Of a DNA stretch of 64,000 nucleotides, positions 11,901 to 24,146 are shown piece by piece (the first letter of the stretch is position 1; each line of letters starts with the position of its first letter). Origin of the DNA: Serendipita indica DSM 11827 (lineage: Eukaryota > Basidiomycota > Agaricomycetes > Sebacinales > Serendipitaceae); NCBI GenBank assembly GCA_910890315.1, contig CAJVGD010000014.1, forward strand, positions 248,001 through 312,000. The letters run 5' to 3'. The notes beneath the pieces are model-generated. The model was not told where the DNA came from and ran no database searches. It worked only from the letters and a program-made list of their open reading frames with translations. Both the position numbers and the translations under genes were made by a program.

Positions 11901-14900
11901 AGGTGATGCGGTTCGAATGTATAAATCGATGGCCTCGAGCCAATTGCCGGACTTGAGTTGAATCTCCGCGACTTCCTCAAAGCGACCTAGTTTGAGGAGT
12001 ACAGGACTCTTATCGAACCCAAACAAGTCGAAACGTTCAAGAAAATCCTCGTCAGAGTCGAACAAGCGGCGTGCTTTGCTATGCAAGGGCTAAGCAATTC
12101 AAGCCAGTGATTGGTTGCCTGTACTAACCTATACGCCTTTTCACGGAGGTATACAACCTGGCACACTGCTCTGATGGACGCAGCAACATGCTCGTCTACT
12201 TGGCTAGTTTGAATAATCTCGACGGCGCGGTCAAACGCAGCCGCCTTCCTCGCATATTGGGCGCCTTTTGTGAACTCTTCGGCTGCACAGTACGCATCCG
12301 AGGCCTTGCGATCGTCGCCAGCCTCTACATAGCACTCTGCGCAGCGAACCCAACAGACCCGACTTTGGTCATGACTTCCTTGAGCACATTCTTCGAAAAT
12401 TTTAGCTGCCTTCAAAAAGGATCGCTTCCTCGCGTCGGTCCCTGCTTCTATAACCCGGGCCAATTTGCGAAGATGAAAAGCTTGTGATATGGCACTTAGG
12501 AGTGGGTCAGATGCCCGATCAAAGCACACCACGGCTTGTTGAAAGTTCTTGCGAGAAAATAGGATACGTCCCATCTTGTACCATTCCTCGGGCGTCGAGC
12601 TCACTAGAGAATTATTAGATTATTACGACGAACTCCTAGAAGGCTTGCCTGCAAGGCGCGGGATGTCATCTCCAGGCCTTTTTATGTCAATTAGACCTTT
12701 GGCCTCCCAGAACAACTGCTAGGATGTCAGCGATTGCACCTAGAAATGACATGGGGCTTGCCTTCATTGCGTTTGCTTGCTCCGAATTGTCCCATATCCA
12801 AAGGTGGTTACGCGCACGAGTGAGTCCGACGTAAAGGAACTTGAGCTCCGAGCATACACCCAAATGTCTGAGCTCGTCAAAAGTGGGAACAGAAAATCCA
12901 GCACGTTTTCTATCCTCGACTTCGTTGAGGATCACTCGCCATTCGGTAGAAACAAGTGAGTCTTGGAAGAAGTTGTATAAGAGAACGTCGCTGAATTCGA
13001 GGCCTTTGCTCTCATATAGAGTCCTAACGAGGAGTCAGTAACATGCCATTCGACGTTGATTAGACACCTACATAATCACTCCGACGTCTCCAATGTGACT
13101 TCGTAACTGTTCCTTCGCCATCTCATTCCGAACCAGGATACCTACGTAGGTCAGTCAAGCTGCGATTGATTTGACTATGCCCTAACTTACATTGCTGAGC
13201 TCCAAATTCATTTCGATTGGATCTAATCATGATCAGGCTGATAAGAAAGTTTCGAAATTGACCTACACTTCTCCGAATAAGAACTGCTCGTAGTGCACAG
13301 ATTCGACGTCCCAGCCACTGAAGAACATTGGCTTAGGACCATCAACGAGACCTTGCTCTCGTTCTAAGACATCAATAGAGTCGGGCCATAGCTTGGTCAA
13401 CAGCTGGACCACGGAATGGGCGCAATTGATGATACCCCCGTGTGAGCGATAATTGATTGCAAGGGTAAACTCTTTTGGATGAATTGCCTCCCGCTTCCTG
13501 GACAGAACTGCGGGATCTTCCTCCTCGATGCGATAGAGAAACGCCTTGAGATCTGAAAATCGAAATGCCGTGGACGTAATCTGTTGCGCCGTGTCGCCTG
13601 CCAGGAAAATTCCGTGTGGATTTCGACAAGAGGTGCGAAGGACTGGCATTCTTTGAGCGAAGTCGTCGTGTATAACAAAGAAACTCACGTTTTGCGTCGA
13701 TGAGGAGGTTGTCTTGAATCTCGTCCACATATCTGCGAGTGCTCAGCAGGAACACACACCACTAAGGCAATACAAACATATAATCAAAGTATCCGGACGA
13801 TTGCAAATTTGAGAGGTTCTTGAGCAAGGCATGTGTCCTATCAGCAGCGTCGTGCTCTCCGAGCTTTCTCTTCTTTTTGCAATAAATCTCGAAGAGATCG
13901 TAAAGACGAGAGCGATGCCTGGCAAATGTCGCTTGCTTGCGGTAGCTGATGGCGTCTGAATCATAGATTCCCCGACTCAGAGCACCACCTGGTTGCTCGA
14001 TTGAGTTCTCTGATCCGCATATGACACCTTGTATCTCATTCCAGACCAAGGAAGGATCTGATCGGAGGTTAGAATGATCACCGATAAAACGTAAATCGTA
14101 CCCAGGCCTTTTCGCGCTTTCTGAGGGAAATGCGGCCAATATTTTGATACGAAATCTTCGTATAGTATGCGCTTTCTACGCGTGGATCGCCTTGTGGAGC
14201 CTTCCGTAATCGTCTCGGCGGTCCCCAAGTCCAATATCACATCAGGTGCGTCGGCCAGACGAAATCGTTTGGAAACCTGGGCTTTTTCTGTGTCATGGAT
14301 GACGTTCATATCCGCCTCTAACAGAGAACAGAGCTGCAGAAAGTCGTTGGGCCAATGGACAGCACACAGAAGTCAAGCTTACCTTGTCGAACGTCAAGAA
14401 CAGCGGAAAATGTCGATCCTCGAGCTCGCTAAACTTTTTGGGCAGTGTCTCAAACTGATCGTCCTCTTCGTCGAGCTCTACGAGCCTCTTTTCGGCCCCC
14501 TTCTTTCGTAGAGAAGTATCGCCTAGTATCCCAGAGTCTCCAACGTCCTTGGCACATGTCTCCATTAAGCTCACAAAGTACTCTTCAACTCTGTCCGCAA
14601 GGACACGAGATTGAGTAACAAATACTTGGCGAACTTTGCGGGTGTTCAGCTGTTTGGAGGTCCTCTCAATTGCCAGCATCTTAAAGAGCATCGTCGTGGT
14701 CTTTCTGTGGGTTATAATGAGTCTTTTGGCCCTGACTTATAGACACCACAAACCCAGTGCCGCTACGTCCAATCACAAAGCAAGAGGACGGATGATATAT
14801 GATTTCTTGCTCACGATGCCTAGCGCCCTTAGTATACTAAGTCAAGTTGTATCACAGACTCACGACACTGCAAATGGATGGGTACTCTCATCGTCTGCAA

Positions 14901-17118
14901 GGATACCTATGGCCGTGGTCAATCAGGTAGATCGATCGAGACCCTGAGAGAAACATACTTTCAAGGACGGTTTGAGTGAATGGAACAAACTTTTCGTGTC
15001 TGCAGAGGTCTTAGAATAGAAGGAGATGATGTAAACTGCTCACGTCAAGAGCGCATGCAACTGTTTGAGTATTAGTTCGGGTTTCCATAAGGGTGACGGA
15101 ACGTACTTGAAGCATAATATCCGCATCTGCCTGAATTGCTGGAGAGGCCGCCTCGTATGACTCTGGTAAGGGAGGCCAAGAGTACGGGATCACATAGTCC
15201 CGGTTCTGCTTTGATGTTTCGCGAAAGAGACATCTACAAGAAGAAATGAACAATTGCCATCAACATCAACGTCGAGAAAACGGACCGTCTCCTGTACTCT
15301 GCTCCTCGACGAGTTGACCAGCTGGCGACGGCAGCCCAAAGACGACTGTTGATCTGCGCATGTGTGTATACGCCGAACATTTTGATGACTATGACACTTG
15401 AGCCAGTACTCAACCTCTAGTGAACAAGTACGCACCCTGTGTAACTCTCTACGCGCGGGTGAATCAATGCTACTACATGGAGAAGGTCCCTACCTCGCCT
15501 GAAGCATCTGGTACACAATCAATCGTATATACGAGTCGCGTATCGCCTGTCATCTTCGCCTCGTAGACGGGAACTTCGGAATCCTTTCCCTCAAGCCGTT
15601 TCTGATTCGACCTCGAGAAGAAGCCTTCCGACAGCTCTCTGCATAGACCGTGATTAGTCAGGGTTCACACCCAATCACAATGAATCACCTCAGCTTCTTG
15701 CGTATAATCTCGAACATGTGCCGATCCGCCCGACTAAACTGACGAAGATGGCGGACGGATTCTCCCGAGAGCAGAATACGCCATACTCCGAAATCCTTGA
15801 TGTCTTCTTCCATAATTTGAATGCTCTTGACAGGGTTGAGGGCTTGCGAAGCGACAGACATTGCTTCTGTATCAATTGCCGTTCGTTTAGAGGACTCGTC
15901 TGCAGATGTATTGCGACGCTTGTGCGCAATCGAGTCTTCCTGCTTGGAGATAGGATCGCTCTCCTCGCTTGCTGCTCTCGCGATGAGCCTTTGGGCATGT
16001 CGCAGTGAGCTGGGCCGTAGTAGCTTCTCCAAGTAAGCCTATTTGGATTGTCAAGAGGTCGAAAAAGTTGCGCCGAATTGCTTTTCCCTTACCTTGAGAA
16101 TATCTTTCCGTTCGTTCAAGATATCCGACTCCAGTTGCTTTAATTCGGCCTCATTCCTTGGACAGATGGTGCCAATACTGCTGAAAGCCGTTTTGTCCAC
16201 TCCCAGCGACTGACTCGCAGCTCTTGATCTCTTCTTCTGGTGCTTTTTGATAAAGAATGGGTCGATTTCCACTTCTTGGTCAACGGAAATTCGTCTCTTT
16301 CCCACACGCCCAGTCGACGATATAGTGGGCGATGTAATTAGAGGAAATTCCAACTGGGAAAGTGCGACTAGCGCAGGTTGCGTCTTGAGGAGAGTAAATG
16401 AAAAGTGGGCGACTTCCGGGTCGTCGGCATCGTCCTCTGTGGGTGGAAAGCAGATATAGAACGCGTTGAGGATATCCAAGAGTTTATGGAATATCGAATT
16501 GGGCGAAGTATAAGATTTCGCGGTTGTTGGGAACTGATCAACCAAATGTGTGAAGCAAAGTTTGTGAAGTTGGATGTTATCTATTGGCGAGAAAATAGTC
16601 AGAATTATACACCTCACCATGGTTTTGCCAGATGGACGTCACGTACAAGAGAGCAGTAGAGGAAAGGTCCAGAAGCCAACTTCAAGAAGCCGAGTTGTCG
16701 CCGCTTGCAGGGCAGTGAAGACAGCATTCGAATTTCCGTCCGTCTCCACTTTTGCGATATTTGGGCTCGCCATTCCTTCTCCGAGGCCTCCGTCACCTTG
16801 CTCGTATGCGGCCGCGTGTATTGCCTCGAGCACGACCTGAGCCGCCGTTTCGAGTCCCGTGTCCTGAATAAGTTCATTTGGTTTGAAAAAGTTGTCGTCA
16901 AGGGTCTTCAAGTAGCGTGACAGATCGTGACTTTGGTCGGATGGGCACGCTGAAGCTTCTGGGATGTTAATATGCATACTTTTGTGTTTTTTGTGTGATA
17001 TATAGTCGATTGAGATCGCATTTGTGCTCGTGTTTGATCCAGCGGTCGATGTGGAAGGCTCCAAAACCAGTCGTCTCTTATCCCGTTGGCGCGTCGCATT
17101 TTTACTGTCTTTGTTCAT
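8929..17118 (-). CDS. Giant TRANK1-like UvrD/Rep-type helicase with TPR-like region and IQ motif
   Basis: A chain of many exons with open frames and splice-compatible ends spans 8.2 kb, encoding roughly 2,200-2,400 residues; the exact exon set is not fully resolved. The N-terminus is basic. Near 15.5-16 kb sits the fungal TRANK1 block FGVWRILLSGESVRHLRQ, followed by ELSEGFFSRSNQKRLEG. Helicase motifs follow: Walker A GRSGTGKTTT (near 14.7 kb, split by an intron after GTG), YVDEIQDNLLID (13.74 kb), GDTAQQI (13.59 kb), INYRSHGGI (13.45 kb), LYESKGLEFSDVLLYNFF and KFLYVGLTRARNHLW (12.8 kb). Helical TPR-like repeats occupy about 11.5-12.6 kb. Near the C-terminus is an IQ motif, AATRIQKLYRQYRQHV (about 9.5 kb). 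The family is superfamily 1 by motif, and its cellular role in fungi is unknown. Two adjacent genes rather than one cannot be fully excluded. Confidence 0.75.
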
Positions 17119-17511
17119 GTTTGTGATGTTGATTCTGCGCTTAGATCTGATCTAGAAGGTGATTATGCATCAGCATTAGCTTGACGCTCTCCAAATTCGA
17201 GCATCTGTGGTCTACCTTCCTTGGCAGTGGAGACTGTCGGGTCTAGGAGTTCAAGTGTATGTTCTCTGTAGTTTTGTTCAGGAGAAGCAAGAACTGTGGT
17301 TGAAGCTCAAGCTCTCTCACAAGCCACACTGGGACGCCCTTTCGCGTCAGGCTCCCATAGACTGGTCACGCGGCCTTGCCCAATCACGAGGCTTGTGATT
17401 GAATATTCATCGCATAAAGATTCACAGGCGATGGTTTGGTATTGTAGCTCTGTATTGCAACCTATCCGTCCAGAATCTAAGAAAGCAATCCTATAGACGC
17501 CCTCGCATTTC
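17119..17511. other. Intergenic, no gene recognised
   Basis: Holds the promoter of the TRANK1-like gene and the 3' end of the quinoprotein gene. The short plus-strand frames (from 17207 and 17296) have no motif. Confidence 0.5.
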
Positions 17512-19213
17512 TCATGTAATAACGTAAGCTGCCATAAATGTCGTAATAATGATGAACCAGGTGCTAGAACTAGCCATCCTCAGCGCCGCACTAGCGGCAG
17601 TAGCCTTGTGGATAACAAACAGCTGCAATAACATGGTTAGTCAAGCTCCTTATATATCGGTGGGATAATACCTCGCCAGTGGTATCAGAAGTACCGAACA
17701 ATCTCCCTCGAGAATCAAACGCGAGACCCACTGGCCGGAAGCACCCGTTGGGGCACGCCGCCAAATCAGATGCTTGGAGGATGAAACTGTATCCATCCTT
17801 TGCGTCCGCTTTGGCAGAAGGTTCATTTCCGGACCATGGTATCCTAAAAAAGACGCGTCAGGACGATATTGGTGATGATGATTACGACAAACCTTACGAT
17901 TCCGTATCCGGTGGGCGGATCTCTGTTCCAAGAACCGTGGAAGCTGACAAATGCATGCGTATTCCAGTCTTTTGTAACAGCCACGTTTTCATCGACGCCA
18001 TCTGCTTTGTAAAATTGAATGTCGAGCGGTGCCGAGTGGGCTTGCATGCTGAGCCTCGGCGGGGTATTATACGTCGTGTTTCCACATTGCGCGTCTGTAA
18101 CGTTGGGAACGATAGAGAACTGGTCTCCAGTGGCAAGAGACGTGCCAGACACAACCGAACCCATATCCCACGCAGTGAAGCAGTTCGGGTAGCCGTAGAA
18201 ATTCCCGATAGAGTTCATATCCACGACATTGAGCTCTTCAGATGGATTATCCTATGCAAAGTGAGAGCTCTGAATCGGATGCCAGCTGCGGAGCATGCGA
18301 ACCTTGTGAATGTCGACCAAATTACCTCCACTTGTATAGTTCAACTGATCCGCAGAGTTTTCGACTGTCCATAGATGCCTGCCGTCTGCTCCCATCGTAA
18401 TCCCGACGGCGTTTCTCATACCAAAAGAAACGAGCTCCCCATCGAACCATCGATAGCCACCCGATGGTACAGTCCCGTTCAACGCAAACCTACGAATCTG
18501 AGCAGTCCCATGTGAGGCGTCGACGGACTCGTCCTAGATGCGTTCGGCATGAGTTCAACAATTCGGGGAAAGGTCGAAAGACGAACCTCGAGATTTCCGC
18601 TGGCACCTCCGCTGACAAGAATCCAATTTTCATACAGCTCCAATGTTCTTGTCTTGTGATCTGAGAAAGTTTTGGTAGTCAGCGCCGTATCCGGCGTACG
18701 GCAAAGGTCACACTCACTTTGGGCAAGATTCATTCCCTGTATAATTGTTTCTGGAGATGATACGGACCTATTGGACCAATTGATGGTATATCTGAAGACA
18801 TTGTCCACTGAGCTCGCGTAAATTGTGGAGCCTTGGATCGCCAAGCCGTGGTTCAGGTCTAAAGGAGAAGGGCACTGTCAGCAAGCAAATAAAATTGAGA
18901 AAAGTTGTGTAGACTGACCTGTGTTCTGTACGAGGACAGACTTGGACCAGCCGTTTGCGCAGTCGTTGCCTCCTTCGACAAACGCAACAAGACCCACGCC
19001 TTGGTCAACGACAATAAGCGTATCGTTTGCCCATCTAACACTTCGAGGCTTAGTTAAGCCGTTGGCGATGACATTTGCGCTGATGGCGTTGTCCTTGACG
19101 TCTGGCTTGTGCCTCCAGGACAAACCCGACGTCGTCTGGCATTGAGCGCTGACGAGTGGCAGCGCGTTCAGCGCAACCAAGACGCCAGCGGCGACTGTAA
19201 GACGGGTGTTCAT
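17512..19213 (-). CDS. Secreted PQQ-dependent sugar dehydrogenase (AA12-like), probably GPI- or membrane-anchored
   Basis: At least six exons. The start MNTRLTVAAGVLVALNALPLVSA is a signal peptide with a likely cleavage before QC; an upstream in-frame Met eight residues earlier is less likely. The mature part has the six-bladed propeller features of soluble quinoprotein glucose/pyranose dehydrogenases: GLTKPRSVRWANDTLIVVDQ, FGMRNAVGITMGADGRHLW, YPNCFTAWD and SAPLDIQFYKADG, then HAFVSFHGSWNRDPPTGYG near the active site. The tail after GRLFGTSDTTGE is Ala/Ser-rich and ends in a hydrophobic segment (WFIIITTFMAAYVIT), which fits a GPI-attachment signal. No cytochrome (AA8) or CBM1 domain is seen, unlike the three-domain Coprinopsis enzyme. 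It probably oxidises sugars outside the cell and passes electrons to other extracellular oxidoreductases. Neither PQQ dependence nor substrate can be shown from sequence. Confidence 0.85.
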
Positions 19214-19405
19214 GCTGTTGTGGGCAGGTCCAAGCAACGATGAAGCGCGGGTTCAGCGGCCCAGTTGCTCGGCAGCATGACGTTATAGGATCAGCATCGG
19301 AAATGAGCGACGGCCGCCATTGCAAAAGCATGATATATGCCAGTGTGAAAACTATGGTACAAAAAGATAATTTATACAGTAATCAATGACAACTGACCGA
19401 GTTAC

Positions 19406-22157
19406 CTAGCATCGCTCAAACACCTTGTAAAGATCTGGCAGGTTGGCGACTTGGACAAAATCCTTAGTTAAGAGTGCCTTGGAGGGAACAAGGTAGCGCC
19501 GTATTGTGGGAAAGAGCACATGTTGAATCTGCCATCGTATTGCCTTTTCCCCTTCAGATCGCACGGTCAGGCCTTGGGCACCCACTTCCTCAGACACTGC
19601 TTGTACGTCGGCATTTTCTTCGGCGAGCTTGAGCTGTGCTAGAGCTTGCGAGATGTGTTCAGGGACGTCTGGTGCATAAAAGTAGGCGAGCTCTCGTAAT
19701 AATGTCTCAAAGCATCCTCTTTCTGAGCCCCAATCAACCTGCAGAATTGTAGCAGTCATTTTACGTATCTCTACATTGCACTCACCTGCGGCCCTAATCG
19801 CATCAATAACAGAGGCAGCTTGTCGAGATCTGGTTTATAGTCTCGAAGCAGGAGGGGAATCTCTTGTAGCCGTCCCTCGGCATCAATATTGAGGGAAAAG
19901 TACTCATCCAGCATGTCACGGCGAGCCATCAAGATGTCTGTGATGGCCTGGGGCAATGAGTGCGGTACTTATCAAGATGATGGGCTCACATTGGTTCCGG
20001 TGTCCACGTCAAGGCCAGACTCGTGAAATGCTTCATCTGCAGAGACCGCTAACTGAATGAGCTCCCGCAAAGGGGGAGGCGGTTCGAGCTTGATGCGGTG
20101 AAAGTCGCCAAACTGGCGTAGGCCCAATTGATAGAAAAGCTCTTCCCTACACCAACTGTGTCAACAACTCTCCCAATTCTAGAGAAAGGTCGTACGCAAG
20201 AGAGGCATGGTTCACCAAGTACAACTTGGTATCGGCTTGAATCAACGAGAGACACTGATCGAAATCAGCGACACCGACGAATGTATGCTTCTCAATAATC
20301 TCGCACATGCCTTCCATAACGATCAATCATTGCTACAATGTCACCTGCGACATACCAACGTGCTTTTGCTTCTTGACTTCGTCCCGCAGGGCGAGCACCG
20401 AACTCAGTCGGCATATTGACTCCTTTATTTCCCTTGCTCGTATCTTTGGCGCCTGCTCAATTTGCAATTCATCCATTGCCTTCTCCTTTTCACGATTGGC
20501 CGACGCGGATTCCTTATCCTTGACGGGTATCCATTGATCAAGCGTCTGGTCTTGTGCTGATGTCCGAACTTTATGGTGAGAGTAAACCTTCTTGGGCTGT
20601 ATATGCACCACTACTACCCGTCAGCTACAGTAACTTCGTTCTCGTGAGCATACCTTCGGTTGTTGATTCTTCTTCTTCCTCGTCAATCTTTCGTCTTTTG
20701 CTTGGTCTCCGCTCAGCCTCATCAAGAGTACCACCAGTCAAGAGCGTCTACAACGCGGTAGATGAGTTTAGGAAGTAGCGAAGCAACTCAAGTCGCACCT
20801 GGGTGACAAATGTTCTCGTTGTTCCTTGTTTCGTCACGGCCAGCTGTACTTGGTCAGCAATGATTTCGGTGATAGCTTCTTCATGGAGGAAGTGAACCTC
20901 TCGTTTCGTTGGGTGAACGTTGGCGTCAACATCCTTAGGGTCAAGCAGGAGGCTGTGGATACGTTAGTATGTTCATCAAGTGGCTAATATAACCAACCTC
21001 AGATATACAAATGGGGCAGATCCCTTGGGGAGAATGCCATTGTAAACTGCTTCCATTGCCCTTTTGATCCGAGAGGAATCGACTAGTCGATCTTTGGGAC
21101 AGTTAGGGAGAGGCGAAGAGTGTGAGTGACATACGATTGATGAAGAGCAGAAACGTGAATCGTTTGGATTGGTGGTTGGGATTGGAGGCAAACGCCTCGG
21201 CGCTCCAGATGGACGAGTCTTTGTCGATGGCCTTCTGATCATCCAATTTGACGTGAACCAACTCCTTTGAAAGAGAAGCCCCGTACAGCAGAGCTATAGC
21301 TTGTAACACGGTCGCACTACCCGGAGTGGATACATCTGTTTGTGCTTGTCCAGCCTTTCTTTCATATTAGAATACCCATGGTATACTAGAGAACAGCTCG
21401 CCTTTTTACATTGAAATGCGATGGAAGGGTTGTGGACCGCATAGTTCGTGACGACGTCCAGGATTCGCTTATATTCGTCGGCACCAGATCGTAAAGCAGC
21501 TAGTCGCGTTGGAGTGTTATAGAAGAGGTCCTCCACCGTCAAAAGTGTACCATCATTTCCAGCACATGGTTTTGGGTCCACCGACAGTCCGGGCTTTGGC
21601 GGGGCGAGTACTCCGTCTGAGTAACAAGCTCTACACGTTTTCAGCTTCTCAATACCGAGTTCGTATGAACTCTCACCGCCAGGCACAAGAATCTGCCTTT
21701 GTCTTAGTCACGACCGACAGATGTGCAACGTGCGAGATGGAGGCGAGAGCTTCCCCTCGAAAGCCATAAGTGGTTAACGCTGAAAGATCTTGGAACGAGG
21801 TGAGCTTGGAGGTTGTGAAGCGCTCGCATAATATCGGTAGGTCCGCTTTCTAGGCATCATCAGTGCTGAAGCCGCGTGCTACCGGAGAACATACGCGTAT
21901 TCCACTTCCATTGTCCTGTATCTGAAGTAATTTGAGTCCACCATCCTTCACAGTGATTTTGATAGAGGTAGCCCCTGCGTCTAACGCGTTCTCAAGCAGT
22001 TCTTTGAGGGCGGATGCTGGTCTATGAATGATCTAGTTCATATATTAGTACATAAATTTCGCGAAAAGCAGTGGCAACAAACCTCGCCGGCAGCGATTCG
22101 GTTGATTAACGATTCTTCGAGACGACGAATAACAGGCGTCTGAGTATTTGTAGCCAT
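19406..22157 (-). CDS. MLH1: DNA mismatch repair protein MLH1
   Basis: A multi-exon gene. The N-terminus [20 protein letters not shown] carries GHKL ATPase motif [18 protein letters not shown] motif [15 protein letters not shown] motif II, and [15 protein letters not shown] motif III. These are followed by [16 protein letters not shown] and the second N-terminal domain with [15 protein letters not shown] and [19 protein letters not shown]. The linker is charged. The C-terminal dimerisation part ends with [10 protein letters not shown], the conserved MLH1 terminus that completes the Mlh1-Pms1 endonuclease site. The protein works in the nucleus with PMS1 and MLH3 homologues in mismatch repair and meiotic crossover resolution. 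No break was seen. It is head-to-head with the MGQYW gene. Confidence 0.95.
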
Positions 22158-22253
22158 TTTCAAAGGTCGTATAGCGTCGTTCTGCGCTTCAGCGTCAACC
22201 CGTGGTTGTAGTCGGGGACACAAACAACCTTGTAGCCGACGACGGCCACTACG
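22158..22253. promoter_or_regulatory. Bidirectional promoter, MLH1 / MGQYW F-box-like gene
   Basis: Only 96 bases separate the divergent start codons. It must serve both genes, with untranslated leaders of at most a few tens of bases unless transcription begins inside the opposite coding region. No TATA box is evident. Confidence 0.5.
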
Positions 22254-23723
22254 ATGGGACAGTATTGGCTGCTTTTCAATGTGGACAAGCGGCAAACAGA
22301 ACCCTTAGAGAGTCACAAGTTTGCCGACAACTTTTGTTATAAAACGTCGGCCATCTTTCCATTGATCGTCGAGGGCGAACAGGCATGGTCCAAGCACGAC
22401 CGGATCCTCCTTGTCGGCGACGAAAGCGATGCATTTCCTCCCCGGACAGTCTCAAAGGCTGAGCTGAGGGAGATGCTTCAGTCGATAATGGAACGCTCTT
22501 CCAACCCTATGGAGGTACCTCCAGTGGATGATGTCAGATTTGATGAAGCTATGAAGTATGCAAGTCCATATGGTTATGCTGCTTGCTGCGAAGAGACGGG
22601 CTGGACGGAGAATCAGTCGGTTGCAATAGACTTGACCCAAGGAGACGTTTGCCTGGCCAATCTATGCAACAAAGAATATATACGCAACGCTCCGTTTATT
22701 CCTGGTGAGATGTTCGTAATATGATTTCTTGAATACCCTTACCCTCCCACAGAGGACAATCGCCATCACACAGGTTTGAGCCAGGCCATGTTTGCAAAGA
22801 TCGCCTGGAGTCAAAGTCGTAGCGTATCGCTTCCCGGGCCAGCATTATTTCACCAGGGTACATGGGCTGGGGCAAGACTGGCTATTTTGCCTACAGCAAA
22901 GGTGGAAAGCCACGACTTCGTCGACATTACGAAGCAGACCTTTTTCGAGGTTTATACTGTGCTCACTACACATATGTCTCACGACCACCTGCAGTGCTCG
23001 AAGGAACCGTGTCAAAAGCTACTGGAATTGCAGAATGCCAAGTACGACCCCTATTCGGAGAAGGAGAACTCGGAGCCGATACGAGACAACTACGAATATC
23101 CGAATGCCATCCCAATCACCTCTCGTGAAGCAGTTTCACTGCCAGCAGCGAATCTTACAAGACTGGAATTACTCCCGGCGGAGATCCATGAACTCATCAT
23201 AGGGGAGCTGCCGCCTAAATCAGTCTTGGCATACCTGAAGACCAGTCGCTCTCTCTTTATGTATTCCGTTCTTCAACTTTACCAGACCGTCACGTTGGGC
23301 TCAGCCCGGTACACTTCCACTTTCCTATTCACACTCAGAAAGAGGCCATTTCTGCGAGACGCAGTCAAAGAACTTGTCGTGACCATACGACCTCACCACT
23401 CTTCCCGGGCTGACATGCATCTCATTCTCCTCCAGCTCCCAAGTCTAAGGAAACTCGTAATTCGTCCAAGTTGGATCACATATGGACCACTCATGTCATC
23501 AAGATACCCATTCAAGCTGCAGCACCTTTCGTGGGGGTTGATCGTGGATCCCGCAATGAACCGCTTCCTCCGGACACAACCAACCATTAAACATTTCGAG
23601 TTTCCTCAATGGGACGTCATGCCACCGGAATGGTTCTATTTCTGGCCCGACCTGCTGCCGAACCTGCGATCTATCAACGCACCGCCAACCTTGCGCGAGA
23701 AACTTGCGAATCTGATGGTATGA
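22254..23723 (+). CDS. MGQYW-type F-box-like protein
   Basis: Two exons (22254-22704 and 22753-23723, GTGAGA/CAG intron) give 473 residues. The start MGQYWLLFNVDKRQT and the later block TWAGARLAI are the signature of a large, uncharacterised Agaricomycete family that begins MGQYW and often carries a C-terminal F-box. Here the F-box-like segment is RLELLPAEIHELIIGELPP, followed by SVLAYLKTSRSLFMYSVLQLYQTVTL (about residues 285-330). Leucine-rich-like blocks after it, such as PSLRKLVIRPSW and PFKLQHLSWGL, suggest a substrate-binding surface. By the F-box it may be an SCF ubiquitin-ligase adaptor, but the function of the MGQYW half is unknown. Divergent from MLH1. Confidence 0.8.
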
Positions 23724-24146
23724 ACTCCATGCCTAGTGCCATAGATTGACAGGAGATAGGTTGTGATGTCTGGCAAATGCTCAATCATATGCTATCCATC
23801 AAGGCGGTTGCGAATAACTGAAGAAATGGGCGATGATACTCTCATCCAAGCTGAGAATTCTGTAGAAGAGCTGCAGCTGATGACATGAACTGCTATTCGA
23901 GTTCAAAGGGGGCACATGGTAGAGACTATGGAGACATATAACGCACTATATACAGTAATTTATAAGACACATAATTATCCTCCATTAATGAATCCTGAAG
24001 AGTGTCATACTTTTTATATCGAGTCTCTCGGCTTTGAGTTTCGTAACTTTCTTGCTGATCGTCCACGCTCGACATCCATGGGCGTATTTTGGAACGTCGT
24101 AAGACGGTTGAACGTTGGCCGTCCGGGAATTGGGATAGGCGTCGAA
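23724..24146. other. Convergent intergenic region, no gene recognised
   Basis: Lies between the stop of the MGQYW gene and the predicted stop of the MFS gene. Low information; the short frames overlap the transporter's 3' end in other frames. Confidence 0.5.
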
